Positions 11,401-19,146 of a DNA stretch of 31,293 bases are shown here, in pieces. The notes below the pieces were generated by a model. The model saw nothing but the letters and a program-made list of their open reading frames with translations, ran no database searches and was not told where the DNA came from. This DNA comes from Phoronis australis (taxonomy: Eukaryota > Phoronida > Phoronidae): contig NMRA01000029.1 of NCBI GenBank assembly GCA_002633005.1, forward strand, positions 1 through 31,293, read 5' to 3'. How positions within the stretch are numbered: the stretch's first letter is position 1; each line of letters opens with the position of its first letter. The translations under genes and the position numbers were made by a program.

Positions 11401-14400
11401 GAGACGAATGTACTGATTCATCTTCTGGCCATGCTTGCCAGAAAGAACCCACTCTGGTCAAGAGACTGATGAAGCCGTCTTGCGTTAAGATTAAAGACAC
11501 TGGCAAGCATCGTCAAGAAAAGACCAATCGCAATTCCACTCGTCCAGTGGAGAATATTGACAAATCAAATAGGGACTTTGGTATAGCTTTAATGGAATAT
11601 GCAAAGCAGTTTCTTTACGATGGCGACCAAAATGACAAACCTGACGCGGAAGGAAAGTTGTCACCTACAGAGCCGTTAGTGGTCATAGACGCTTCACAGC
11701 ACCAGCCATTCGACGACTTTCAAAAGAGAACAAAGAATGACGTAGAGACACCAAAGCCAAAAAACAATAAGCAAAGAGTCAGCGTGAAAGATGGCGTATC
11801 GTCGGTGAATGTTCACAAAGGTTTGATTGAGTGTAGACGAGCGCCTTCTGTTAGCAACACAATGAACTTGGGAAATAACCTGCGTAACTACTCGTCGTCA
11901 CCAAATAAAGGTTAGGTGAATCGTTTCTTTTTCGTTGATTAAAGGCCAACTGTCTGAATATCGTTGTGTTAACAATTACTAATTACAGTTTACTTGCGAA
12001 GAAAAAGATTTCTTACTTTCTCGAATGACTTTGAATGAAAGTAATCAACCTAATTATTGATCTCTACTTCTTTCGAGCATGCAATTTTAAGTAACCCCAA
12101 ACAACTTCCCTCGGTGTTCACGTTACGACGACATCAAGGTCGTAAAGTTACCGCCGTTAAATTTAAGCTAATTGTACAAGTTAGGAATTTGAAAGGTAAA
12201 AGCTAAGGGTTACCCTCTCCGTGACCTTAGATTTTACTTCAGGAGTTTCCTGGAGTTTTGACAGTTAACCTGAACAACGTCGAATCAAATCACTGCATAA
12301 TTGTTTGCACAGTTTTTAGTTTCCAATTAAGTGTCTCGCTTTATTTCCAATTGGATTTATTGCAGCAAACCACAACAATTCGCCATGTCGTAAGCAGAAG
12401 CTGTCAAAACCAAGGGGAGAAGGTAATATTAGCTACTGTTACGTGAAAACATATTAACAGACCCTTCTGATACTGAAAAAGAGAAGGTGGCTTAGAAGCA
12501 TCAAGTATGAATTTATATCACACTTTGATAAGAGTGCCACCATGTCTTTGCGCTTAGCATTGAGTCTGACGTCTTGGTCACGCGGGAAGGGTAGACGGTG
12601 GACAAATAATTGGAATGTGTGTTCATTCTTAAACGTGTTGAATGCAGAAAATTACTACCTCTCCGATGACACTACTGACTTGTCATTGTATATCAACAGA
12701 ATGTCGATATTCGGAGTTTGAGCCACAAGTCACGGAAATGTTCGGTGACGCAGATGTTGGTTTGGAAGATGCATCATTTGTTTCGTCGAAGGAAGATCCC
12801 GCCAAAAACATCGTTCATTTTGCATTCATTGGCAAGTACATGAAACGCCTTTATTCGCGCGACCAAATGTGTGACGTGTGCATAACAGTTGACAACGTGA
12901 GCTACAGCGCCCATAAGGTTGCATTAGGATGTCATAGCGAATGTTTCGCGAACTTTTTCGTCAAAGAGCCAGAAGCATCACACATCAAGTTAGAAGGAGT
13001 ATCTTCAGGTATGTTTAGTGAGGCAGCTGTCAGTTATTTATGTAATCGTCTGCTTTTATCACTTCCGGAAATCGTCGATGTCAGTTTGAGAAACATTGTT
13101 TGTACAAACGGCCTTTTAGGACAAAAAGGTCAACAGGAAGGTGAAATACGCTTGGGTATATTTACGTAAACATATGCAAATAGGTGAATGAAAAACAGAA
13201 TAATAAGAGTCAGTAGATATTTAGAAGTATGCACAATCCACGACTGAAGGGGAAAAGAGAGATTAGAGGGAGGCCCATAAAAATCTCTGTATGGCGGGAG
13301 TCATGAATTGTGCTGTAGTCTGACTGACGTGAAACAGCTATTGAATGCTTTCGATTCGAGAATGTGCAGGGACACTTTGATGTGTAAACAGCTGGCGACT
13401 TTTGTCATTACAAATGATACGTGCATTGTCAAAATCAATCGGATGTTGAGTAGCCACTGCGTGACGATAGAGGGCAATGTTGTGTGTTTCATATCCGTCT
13501 GTATACTGACTGATACTCCATGTAGTCAAGCCAACAAAAGTTCCAGACAACACCGGTAATCAATAAGGTATACAACATCGATTGAGACAGTGTTGTAGGC
13601 AATTTAGTAGTTTTAAAGACGCAGATTATTCTGTTGATTGGGGAAACCAGTCGTGAACTATATGGATTTCAAATATCTAGTGTTTGATAATGTCTGCCAA
13701 CACAGGTGATAGTTTAAGCTCTGAACTGAAACACCCATTTTTAATTATTTATGTAAATAAGTTTATTAAAGCGTTCATCGTCACCTTCCATGTTAAACAA
13801 TACATGCAGTCAATTTATCAGGGATTATGCTTCCCAAAATTCTGTTTGGAAGAAGCACTTTACAGTTGTATAGTTCGACCCCTGAAATCAACCGATCACG
13901 TAAAAATTCTATACATCAATTTCAGATGCTTTTCAACATATTTTGGAGTACATTTATACTGCAAATATGCGCCTGACTTATGATAACGTGGGGGATATAT
14001 ATTCTGCATCTTCCAAGCTCAACATACGGTCTGTGCGTAAGATGTGCCTAGACCTTCTCAACAATGTCATACCAAGTCAAGCACTTCGCATCAGAGACGT
14101 GGCGCTACAGAATGAACTCGCCAGTCTTTGGCAAAGAGCCGTCGTGTGTTCGCAAAAATATCCCAAAGACGTCACCAGTGGCGATTATTTCTTGAGCCTT
14201 CCGACAGAAACCATACGGGAATATTTAGAAGACGATAATATCAACGTTAAATCTGAGGTGGAGATTTTCCACGCGGTTTTACGGTGGATAGACTACAATT
14301 CTGCCGAAAGGGTACAATTTGCTCCAAAATTGTTGGAAGCAGTCAGGTTTAAGCTGATGACGGAGCACGAATTACATACCTGTGCACAAGAAGCCTTTCT

Positions 14401-14451
14401 ATCCATAGGAAACTGTCCCGAAGTCGAAAGGTCACTTCTTAATGCTTTGTG
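4970..14451 (+). CDS. BTB-BACK (Kelch-like family) protein with a long disordered N-terminal extension, 3' incomplete
   Basis: Five exons (4970-5433, 10283-11910, 12366-12422, 12700-13008, 13926-14451) join in one frame to about 994 residues. Residues 1 to about 735 are rich in S, R, K, P, N and H with no recognised fold, and look intrinsically disordered. A BTB domain occupies about 757-870, with the typical MCDVCITV, SAHKVALGCHS and ILEYIYTANMRL segments. A BACK domain follows to about 990, including SLPTETIREYLEDDNINVKS and AVLRWIDYN. Family members dimerise through BTB and bind CUL3 as substrate adaptors of ubiquitin ligases, normally recruiting targets through C-terminal Kelch repeats. 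Here the last donor (GTACGT at 14452) implies further exons, but none was found. The long N-terminal extension is atypical for the family; KLHL29-like proteins are a possible comparison. The joining of exon 1 to exon 2 is the least certain step. An in-frame TGA at 4949-4951 precedes the ATG. Confidence 0.78.
5867..8110 (+). pseudogene. Decayed transposon-type gene ending in a Tesmin/TSO1-like CXC domain
   Basis: Fragments in different frames suggest one broken gene. It may start at ATG 5867 (MAAPMECDACIIQG, then stops). A second piece follows near 6039-6300, and a third at 7391-7579 reads FTVFRDVFLQFCLEFIESKL. The best part is at 7980-8096, RCKCKKNMCAGKLSLCCNAG followed by CTELCSCDNCSN, with the cysteine spacing of a CXC domain. 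CXC domains bind zinc and DNA in Tesmin/TSO1 proteins, and they also occur at the C-termini of multi-copy, transposon-like proteins of cnidarians and other invertebrates, often after a cysteine-rich N-terminus. Internal stops and at least one frame change (7391 frame versus 7872 frame) mark it as dead. The assignment of the first two pieces to the same gene is inference; the CXC motif is directly visible. Confidence 0.55.
7980..8096 (+). pseudogene. CXC (Tesmin/TSO1-like) cysteine-rich motif
   Basis: In frame with an open stretch from 7872, the segment shows C-x-C-x4-C-x6-CC-x5-C-x3-C-x-C-x2-C followed by SN, the signature of the CXC zinc-binding motif. It lies downstream of a hydrophobic lead (LIDHSWLLGGGALQLI), typical of the C-terminal part of CXC-bearing repeat-encoded proteins. 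Confidence 0.6.
9030..9033. repeat. TTAA target site, left
   Basis: TTAA directly precedes the left terminal repeat and recurs at 9925-9928 after the right one, as in the Kolobok and piggyBac superfamilies. Confidence 0.7.
9034..9924. mobile_element. Palindromic (foldback) THAP-type DNA element, Kolobok/T2-like
   Basis: The left end AGGGGAAGGCAAC and the right end (reverse complement) AGGCGAAGGCAAC are each flanked by TTAA (9030-9033, 9925-9928), fitting the TTAAAGGRR ends of T2/Kolobok elements. The inverted arms run about 290 bp (roughly 9034-9330 and 9632-9924) and are clearly homologous throughout, for example TACCTCGGTTGTGATAAG in both. Both arms contain the same start codon region: ATG at 9296 on + reads MPRCCCVPG, and ATG at 9663 on - reads MPHSCCVPGCTHYCF, the N-terminus of a THAP C2CH zinc finger. 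Between the arms, 9397-9507 reads SEEDSSSSNEQIGGPNIDK then VDLSKVLELFRRCQV, which looks like an internal part of the parental protein. No full transposase remains. Confidence 0.85.
9397..9507 (+). pseudogene. Internal coding remnant of the THAP-type transposon
   Basis: A 36-codon open stretch inside the spacer of the palindromic element reads acidic-serine sequence then NIDKCIVDLSKVLELFRRCQ and ends in TGA where related transposon proteins often carry a cysteine pair. It has no start of its own. The family assignment is by pattern memory and needs a search. Confidence 0.4.
9925..9928. repeat. TTAA target site, right
   Basis: TTAA directly follows the right terminal repeat (AGGCGAAGGC on the minus strand), matching the left target site. 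Confidence 0.7.
10051..10104. repeat. G-rich minisatellite (GGGTCGAGGGG-type)
   Basis: Imperfect repeats of GGGTCGAGGGG and GGGGTCGTGGGG make up this tract at the end of intron 1. A related tract in the opposite orientation occurs at 14951-15018, just beyond exon 5. Confidence 0.7.
10283..11910 (+). CDS. Exon 2 of the BTB-BACK gene: large disordered, basic region
   Basis: A 1628-base open exon encodes about 543 residues very rich in R, K, S, P, H, N and E, with clusters such as DRRRQHAKSNRHSKRGS and KPPPRERHNSSYRRPPSSRK. No folded domain is recognised. One less basic segment, RDFGIALMEYAKQFLYDG, looks like a short amphipathic helix that could bind a partner. The acceptor is CTAG at 10279-10282; an earlier TATAG three bases or so upstream would put the exon out of frame with exon 1. 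The donor is AAAG|GTTAGG (weak), ending in phase 1. The frame stays open for over 1.6 kb in AT-rich DNA, which strongly supports coding. Confidence 0.8.
11911..12365 (+). other. Intron 2 of the BTB-BACK gene (inferred)
   Basis: The 455-base interval begins GTTAGG and ends in a pyrimidine-rich acceptor TTTATTGCAG. It is AT-rich with no further features seen. Confidence 0.55.
12366..12422 (+). CDS. Exon 3 of the BTB-BACK gene (57-base microexon)
   Basis: A strong acceptor TTTATTGCAG ends at 12365 and a donor GAAG|GTAATA follows 12422. In the phase left by exon 2 it reads a short basic segment (NHNNSPCRKQKLSKPRGE) with no stop. Entry and exit are both phase 1, so the exon could be skipped without a frameshift. 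The conclusion rests on splice signals and phase agreement with both neighbours. Confidence 0.6.
12700..13008 (+). CDS. Exon 4 of the BTB-BACK gene: first part of the BTB domain
   Basis: The acceptor TATATCAACAG ends at 12699 and the strong donor TCAG|GTATGT begins at 13009. An acidic linker (EMFGDADVGLEDASF) leads into the BTB fold: HFAFIGKYMKRLYSRDQMCD, then VCITVDNVSYSAHKVALG and SECFANFF. These match the dimerisation helix and the CDV-x-HK core of Kelch-like BTB domains. Reading past the donor loses homology at once and soon reaches stops, which confirms the exon end. Confidence 0.88.
13009..13925 (+). other. Intron 4 of the BTB-BACK gene
   Basis: The 917-base intron begins GTATGT and ends TTTCAG, splitting the BTB domain. 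It contains a minus-strand fragment of a Penelope-like element (13338-13553). The rest is AT-rich without recognisable content. Confidence 0.8.
13338..13553 (-). pseudogene. GIY-YIG endonuclease fragment, Penelope-like retroelement type
   Basis: The minus strand encodes about 70 residues including GTFVGLTTWSISQYTDGYET, then LYRHAVATQHPIDFDNARII. This resembles the C-terminal GIY-YIG endonuclease of Penelope-like elements: a Y/F-V-G-x-T-x-R-S-L segment followed by x-H-x5-H-x-I-D-x-D-N-x-R-I-I. The catalytic arginine and histidine expected after the first motif appear replaced (tryptophan and tyrosines at the positions). With no start and no reverse transcriptase nearby, it is a dead fragment. 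Alternative: the same module occurs in some LINE-like proteins. It lies inside intron 4 opposite to the host gene. Confidence 0.5.
13926..14451 (+). CDS. Exon 5 of the BTB-BACK gene: end of BTB and the BACK domain
   Basis: The acceptor ATCAATTTCAG ends at 13925. The joined codon gives aspartate and continues AFQHILEYIYTANMRLTY, completing the BTB domain. The BACK domain follows, with NIRSVRKMCLDLLNN, DYFLSLPTETIREYL, then NVKSEVEIFHAVLRWIDYN, the usual LP...L...NV.SE...F.A...W pattern. A donor GTG|GTACGT at 14452 ends the exon in phase 2. Without splicing, the frame reads on to a stop at 14657-14659 through sequence with no BACK-like or Kelch-like character, so intron retention would truncate the protein. 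Confidence 0.9.
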
Positions 14452-14950
14452 GTACGTGATCTTTTTTTATAGATTTTGCGTTATTAGACATATCGTTGCC
14501 TTAAGCTGGGGTTTTTCCGGCCAACCTACATGCATTTATGCTATACAGAGTGTATGGAACAAAGTTTTGATTTTACCTTGCAGTAAAAGACAATGTTTTG
14601 ATTCATATGTACCACTATCAATGCTTAAAATGATAACAGTTTCAGCATATACACGTTGATGTGGCAATTGTTGGACGTAAAGTTTTCACTTGCCTAAGGT
14701 AATGATTTACTGAAGCTGACTTGAATAACATTTCACCTCCTAGCGAATATTGGCCTCCGCATATACCTCGTGCTACAGCCTCGCGCTATTTTGAAAGCAC
14801 GCGGCATGCCTTTGATTAGTCTCTGGTGAAGGTATGAAGTACTAAAAACTAGACCATTGTTGTGTCAATTCTTAAATTATTTGGTCTATTTACACTGAAA
14901 TCTAACCTATTTGCATTGGCACGACATTTCGGTCAGTCACGATCACATCA

Positions 14951-15018
14951 ACCCACGATCCCCTGAACCCACGAGCCCTTCGACCCACGACCCCCACGTC
15001 TAGAACTCCCTCGACCCA
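14951..15018. repeat. C-rich minisatellite (ACCCACGA-type)
   Basis: Imperfect repeats of ACCCACGAYCCC, CTTCGACCCACGACCCC and CCCTCGACCC are seen. On the minus strand the units match those of the + strand tract at 10051-10104 (GGGTCGAGGG, GGGGGTCGTGGG). Confidence 0.7.
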
Positions 15019-15401
15019 ATCTACACAATCTCGACTCGACATGAACATAAAACAAGCGCTGATTTGCATGACACACGAGTCGCGCCGTGAGCTCGGCTGA
15101 CTTTTCCCTGTTTTGCAATTCCGCAAGTTTGAAAGCCAAAAACAGAAAAGACAACACGACCAAATCAAATCAAAGACCAACCAACGTCACAAATGTCGTT
15201 CCTGGCAGAGTGTAGCGTGATCATCTCGACTGCTCTTTAGTGAATGGCAGGATTCAACCTTTTTGCGGATAGTGTGAGTAACCGACAAAACTGTAATTTC
15301 ATCAGTAAATACAGTTTGAAAAATGTTAACTTTTAACTAAAATGTATCTCTACGTTATGTGGAGTGCACAGTATACAGCTCAGTCTTGTCATAGAACGTA
15401 T

Positions 15402-15779
15402 TTATTGCTCTGGAACGTTTCCAATGGATTTTCGCCATACTGGCTTTACGCTTGTGAGACGGTCGAACCAGTAACTATGGTGGGTGTGGCCTGCATCATC
15501 CGTTTGTCCAAGCAATAGGGATGCAAAGTGATGACTTCTCACCCGTAACAACAGCTGAATCGGAGACAAACAATGTGGCGGTGAGCTATTCCCTTGCGCA
15601 AGCATATTTGTGTAAACTGGCAAAATCCAATAAAACTTGATTTTTTTAAATCTGTATCTCATGCCACAGCACCTTTGAACCATGCAGGTGAGCATATTAA
15701 CCACGTGTGTTCTTCCTATCCATTGCTGAACAAGAGCACTTGGAAACATAAAAAGCAAGTTTGAGAGAAGTGTAGCCAA
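15402..15779 (-). other. Unidentified 125-codon open frame
   Basis: This is the longest open frame in the non-genic half. The protein begins MATLLSNLLFMFPSALVQQW and ends DRLTSVKPVWRKSIGNVPEQ. The opposite strand is also open for about 38 codons in part of the region (15400-15520), so strand is unsure. I recognise no domain. The base composition (about 45% GC) is less AT-rich than the flanks, which suggests either an inserted repeat or a short gene. It might be a fragment of a repeat-encoded protein. Confidence 0.2.
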
Positions 15780-17442
15780 AATCGGTAACCAAATTGGTGA
15801 TAAATACTAAGAATACAGGATGTCAACTACAGCATAATGCTGGGAAACTTGTCAAGATCAAAAGCATGAACAAAGGAAAGTTCCGGTGAGAGAAATGTAC
15901 ATTTTGGAACAGTCCAAACAGTTGTGAAATATTCCACCAAAATAGTGCAAAGCAATAACAATAAGTTATGTTTTCTGCTATAGACAGCCTCTATTAAAGT
16001 TTTAATGAAAATCGAAACGTATGAATATTAATAGTTTACTTCCTCATATATTTAAAAATAAGCCTTAATTTCTATTTAACTAGTTATGCCTGTGCCGCTT
16101 ACATGTATATTAGAGGCCATTTCAGTGAATGGCCACTGTGTTCAGATCGCATTGATCAAGTGTAATTATGTTCAATGTTTTTGTCCTCAAATTATGATTT
16201 TGGCTCTATTAGTGCAAAATAGCTAAGCCAACCATACAGAAATACCCGTGATGCATAGAGTTTATCTGGGCGTTTAGTGACCAGGCATCACCCACTATTG
16301 TGACGCAATTTGGAACCGCAAATAAGAATAGACATAAAGTTACGTTACTTTTTCAAAACTTTTACAGACCGTGGATTTTTTCCGTTTCAGGTGCCCTCGG
16401 GGGCAATTTTGCACTTGAAATTTTACAAAATGGGTGTACTCCAACAACGGTTGTACTCATTGCATGCTCCTGGCGAGTTGACACAGTGTAATAATTATAA
16501 TTGACTGGGTTCAAGGGGAGGCAATAATTTCCGGAGTACTTTCGTAATTTATAACGCTACGTATGTAAATGGAGCCTAATTATATGAGCATTTTACTTTT
16601 ACCATTCTAATATCATTTGAGTGGGTTTAAAACGTCAAATTGACGTCATACTAAACAGTCTGATATGTTCTATATATCAATTATAATGTAAACCGCTATT
16701 TAGTCACGATGTCATCTCCTTAGATAAGCAGCCAGCTAGCTGTAGGAATAGACAGGATGCTTATAACGCTATGCAGCAATTAAGTTTATCTAGGGAATAC
16801 CACTGTTACGTTTCATTCAACTCATCCCATACATGTTATAATAGAAGGATGCACAATAAGAAAAAATAAAGAAATATGTTATCGTAATATCACGGAAAAA
16901 GGAAGCGAAGTTCTATTAAATGTGCTTAGAAACGCAAAATGGACATTTTTCAACCCAACACCACCATTTTCTTATGATTGCTAGAAATACACCAAATCTA
17001 AATTCTGTGGTCTGAAGGTGCTGCATCAAATTAACTGCTCTTGTAACGGCTACCTGAAATCGCATTAGATTTTTCTGTCACTGCTAAAAATGTAGCATTG
17101 TTATAGGGAGCCACCATTTTGAAGAAACGTATATCTAAACCCGAATTGGTGGACATTCCCAACATACCCCTAAAAACGCAAACCAGACTTACCAACCCTA
17201 CCAGCAATGCCTATGTAAAGAATTTTCAAAACCTGGCCTATCCCAGATATTTAGTTTCTAGGTGCGAATTATAATTGTCTGTGGCTACAGTCTCCTTCAT
17301 GGTACACTGCCACCTTAAAGCAGAGTCCAAGTTTGGGTACCCTGTTGCAAGTGTAAAATCGTTTTCACAATCCAAAGTGTGGTTTATCGACAGTTGGCCT
17401 ACTACAAACTGTAAACAATAGATTCCTACATTTGAATACAGG

Positions 17443-17500
17443 CCCGTAGCCTGGGAGGTTCGAGCCCCCCGAGCCCCCCCCCCTTCCCACCCTCGCGGAA
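17443..17500. repeat. C-rich tract with CCCGTAGCC and GGTTCGAGCCCCC motifs
   Basis: The tract reads GGCCCGTAGCCTGGGAGG then TTCGAGCCCCCC and a run of ten C. This resembles ends of invertebrate DNA transposons, but no partner end was found. The GGTTCGAGCC is not part of a tRNA: no A box or cloverleaf is present upstream. Confidence 0.35.
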
Positions 17501-17827
17501 AATGTCCACCCAATGCCTATCTGTTAAAGGTATTATATAGATGGACAACAACAACAACAAACAACAACAAAATTGTTGCAGCTATTGGTAATACTAACTA
17601 CGCTGATAATTTTGTTAGTAGTAATTTTGAAATTGCTTCTGGTTCAAAGCACTTCAGGTAATCATCGCGGCGTACCGGCCCAAATTATGTCAGAGTGGTG
17701 TTTACGCCGATGACAGGATCATGCAGACAATTAGAGGAGGCTTTACGTCATTCATTGACATTGAACGTGCGTGCTTGCTACAACATTATGGTCTTTATTT
17801 CGTTGCCCAAATGGGTGATCATTACGC

Positions 17828-18011
17828 CGGTAATTGACCTATCGCCAAGATTTTGAGTGACGGCTCAACTGACCATTTAGAACGTAGCATTGGTGACACA
17901 CCTTCGTTTCCAGGCCGCCATTTTACCCGACATACAACACGTTGTCGGGTAGAACTTATTGTTTGTTAGTCGACATTAAGAAAGGGAGCGAAGCTTGCGA
18001 TAGGTCAATTC
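17828..18011. repeat. Spaced inverted repeat with an internal hairpin
   Basis: AATTGACCTATCGCCAAG at 17828-17845 is repeated inverted as CTTGCGATAGGTCAATT at about 17994-18010, with one base missing. Between them lies a hairpin at 17924-17951 with a perfect 9-bp stem TACCCGACA/TGTCGGGTA and a 10-base loop. The right arm abuts the palindromic 20-bp array, so both may be parts of one foldback element. Confidence 0.6.
17924..17951. repeat. Short perfect hairpin
   Basis: Stem TACCCGACA (17924-17932) and TGTCGGGTA (17943-17951), loop TACAACACGT; a wobble and two T-A pairs extend it outward. It directly follows a GGCCGCCATTT motif. It could be a transposon end or a chance structure. Confidence 0.55.
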
Positions 18012-18256
18012 TTGTTAGAGGCGTAAAATAGTTATTTGAGGCGTAAAGTGATTATTTGAGGCGTAAAGTAATTATTTACGACGTACGGTAATTATCACCT
18101 CATGGCGTAAAGTAATTATTTGCGGCTCTGAAAGTTACTTTACGCCGCAGTTAATCACTTTGCGCCGAAACTGAATACTGAGCGCCGCAACTAATTACTT
18201 TACGCCATAGATAATTATTTTACGCCGCAAATAATTACTTTAGGCCTCTAACAAGA
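18010..18256. repeat. Palindromic array of 20-bp units with TAATTA cores
   Basis: From 18021 to 18100 there are four head-to-tail 20-bp units beginning GCGTAAAGTAATTATTT, with another at 18105-18124. From 18131 to 18250 six 20-bp units run in the opposite orientation (ATAATTACTTTACGCCGCAA type). The outer ends are inverted too: TCTTGTTAGAGGC at left and GCCTCTAACAAGA at right. Spacing is exactly 20 bp within each half. The unit core GTAATTA is a homeodomain-type site. No target duplication is obvious, so the nature (foldback or MITE-like element, or regulatory array) is open. Confidence 0.85.
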
Positions 18257-18884
18257 CTTATCTTACGTAAGTAATTGAACAGCTTAACATTTAGCCATTT
18301 GGCCAACGATACACCACACGGTAACAAGGGAGTATAGTCTAGAAGTAAATGTCTATACCTAGCTAAGCTGCAAAGCAGCGGAAAAGCTCCCAAAAATTAG
18401 TGTGTTGTGAATGCCTTAAAATCGACCAAGAAACAAAACAGCAGAAAATATGTTTGTAATCTGTTGTGGTAAACTTGCTAGCATAATATGGTAAGGTGCA
18501 GGTATTTTCAAGTTTCGAATTGAAGGTGGTCGTTAAATGATTGTTGTTCCTTCAGTGTCCAGTTTGATTGTGGATTGGTCGATTGGCATGCATGTGCGTG
18601 AACACGTGTGTGCGTATCCGTTCTTAAATTCAGTACACGCCGACGCTAAGGTTACTATGGGCAGTCCTCCGTAGTTGCTAAAAAATAGACATTTAAATAT
18701 CATGCATTCTTGCACTGAGAAAGCCCCGACAAGCACGTTCACAGTATTAGGGAAAAAGAGGTCTAGACCTTATAAAAACTTTCGCCAATGAAACAAGAGC
18801 AACGCAGAGCGTTGAAATGCGCCCACGAATGCATTGCAAATGGTGTGCTTTTAGGGTTGTTTATTTGTATCATAAAAATGGAAT
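18257..18884. other. Non-coding sequence, no gene seen
   Basis: Only short frames without recognised domains occur. No repeat structure was detected. Confidence 0.4.
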
Positions 18885-19146
18885 CTAGATGGCGCAAAAA
18901 CATACAATCCATCCAAAAACAGGAACATGCCATGTTTCATAAAAATCTGTCAAGGAACTTCAGAGAAAAGGAAAACAGAATAAAATAAACTTGCCACTAG
19001 TGGGCACAGTGTCGGTTGGATCCGCCTGAAAGTCGTCGTCTGTTGTTATCTTCATATAAATACACTTACTAAATTTAGTAAAGATCCTGCAGTGCGTTTA
19101 AGAGATACAACTATGGGCGCAAAACAAAACTACCACTAGGAGGCAC
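18885..19146 (+). promoter_or_regulatory. Cluster of three CTCF-like motifs
   Basis: All three are in the same orientation within 262 bp: CTAGATGGCGC (18885-18895), CCACTAGTGGGCAC (18994-19007) and CCACTAGGAGGCAC (19133-19146). Each is within about one base of the CTCF core CCASYAGRKGGCRS or its AGATGGCGC variant. CTCF and its motif are conserved in bilaterians. Binding is inferred from motif alone. A 66-codon frame at 18788-18988 overlaps the first motif but shows no domain. Confidence 0.35.

Larger units (their letters stand above)
14452..17442. other. Sequence downstream of exon 5, no gene established
   Basis: Starts with a GTACGT donor and probably begins as intron of the BTB-BACK gene. 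Kelch-repeat coding (GG...YDP...W patterns) was looked for and not seen. It holds a C-rich minisatellite (14951-15018), an unidentified minus-strand open frame (15402-15779) and a perfect CRE palindrome TGACGTCA at 16641-16648. The rest is AT-rich. Confidence 0.4.

Noticed and set aside
12642-12699. Start codon at 12642 as the beginning of the BTB protein
   Set aside because: An acceptor at 12699 gives a phase match with upstream exons, and the residues before it are not BTB-like. It remains possible as an alternative start.
14452-14659. Continuation of the BACK frame to a stop at 14659
   Set aside because: A good donor (GTACGT) lies at 14452 and the sequence after it has no domain character, so it is read as intron.
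17238-17513. Minus-strand 91-codon frame, with an acceptor-like GTTTACAG before FVVGQLSINHTLDCENDF
   Set aside because: It could be a terminal exon, but there is no recognised domain and no partner exon.
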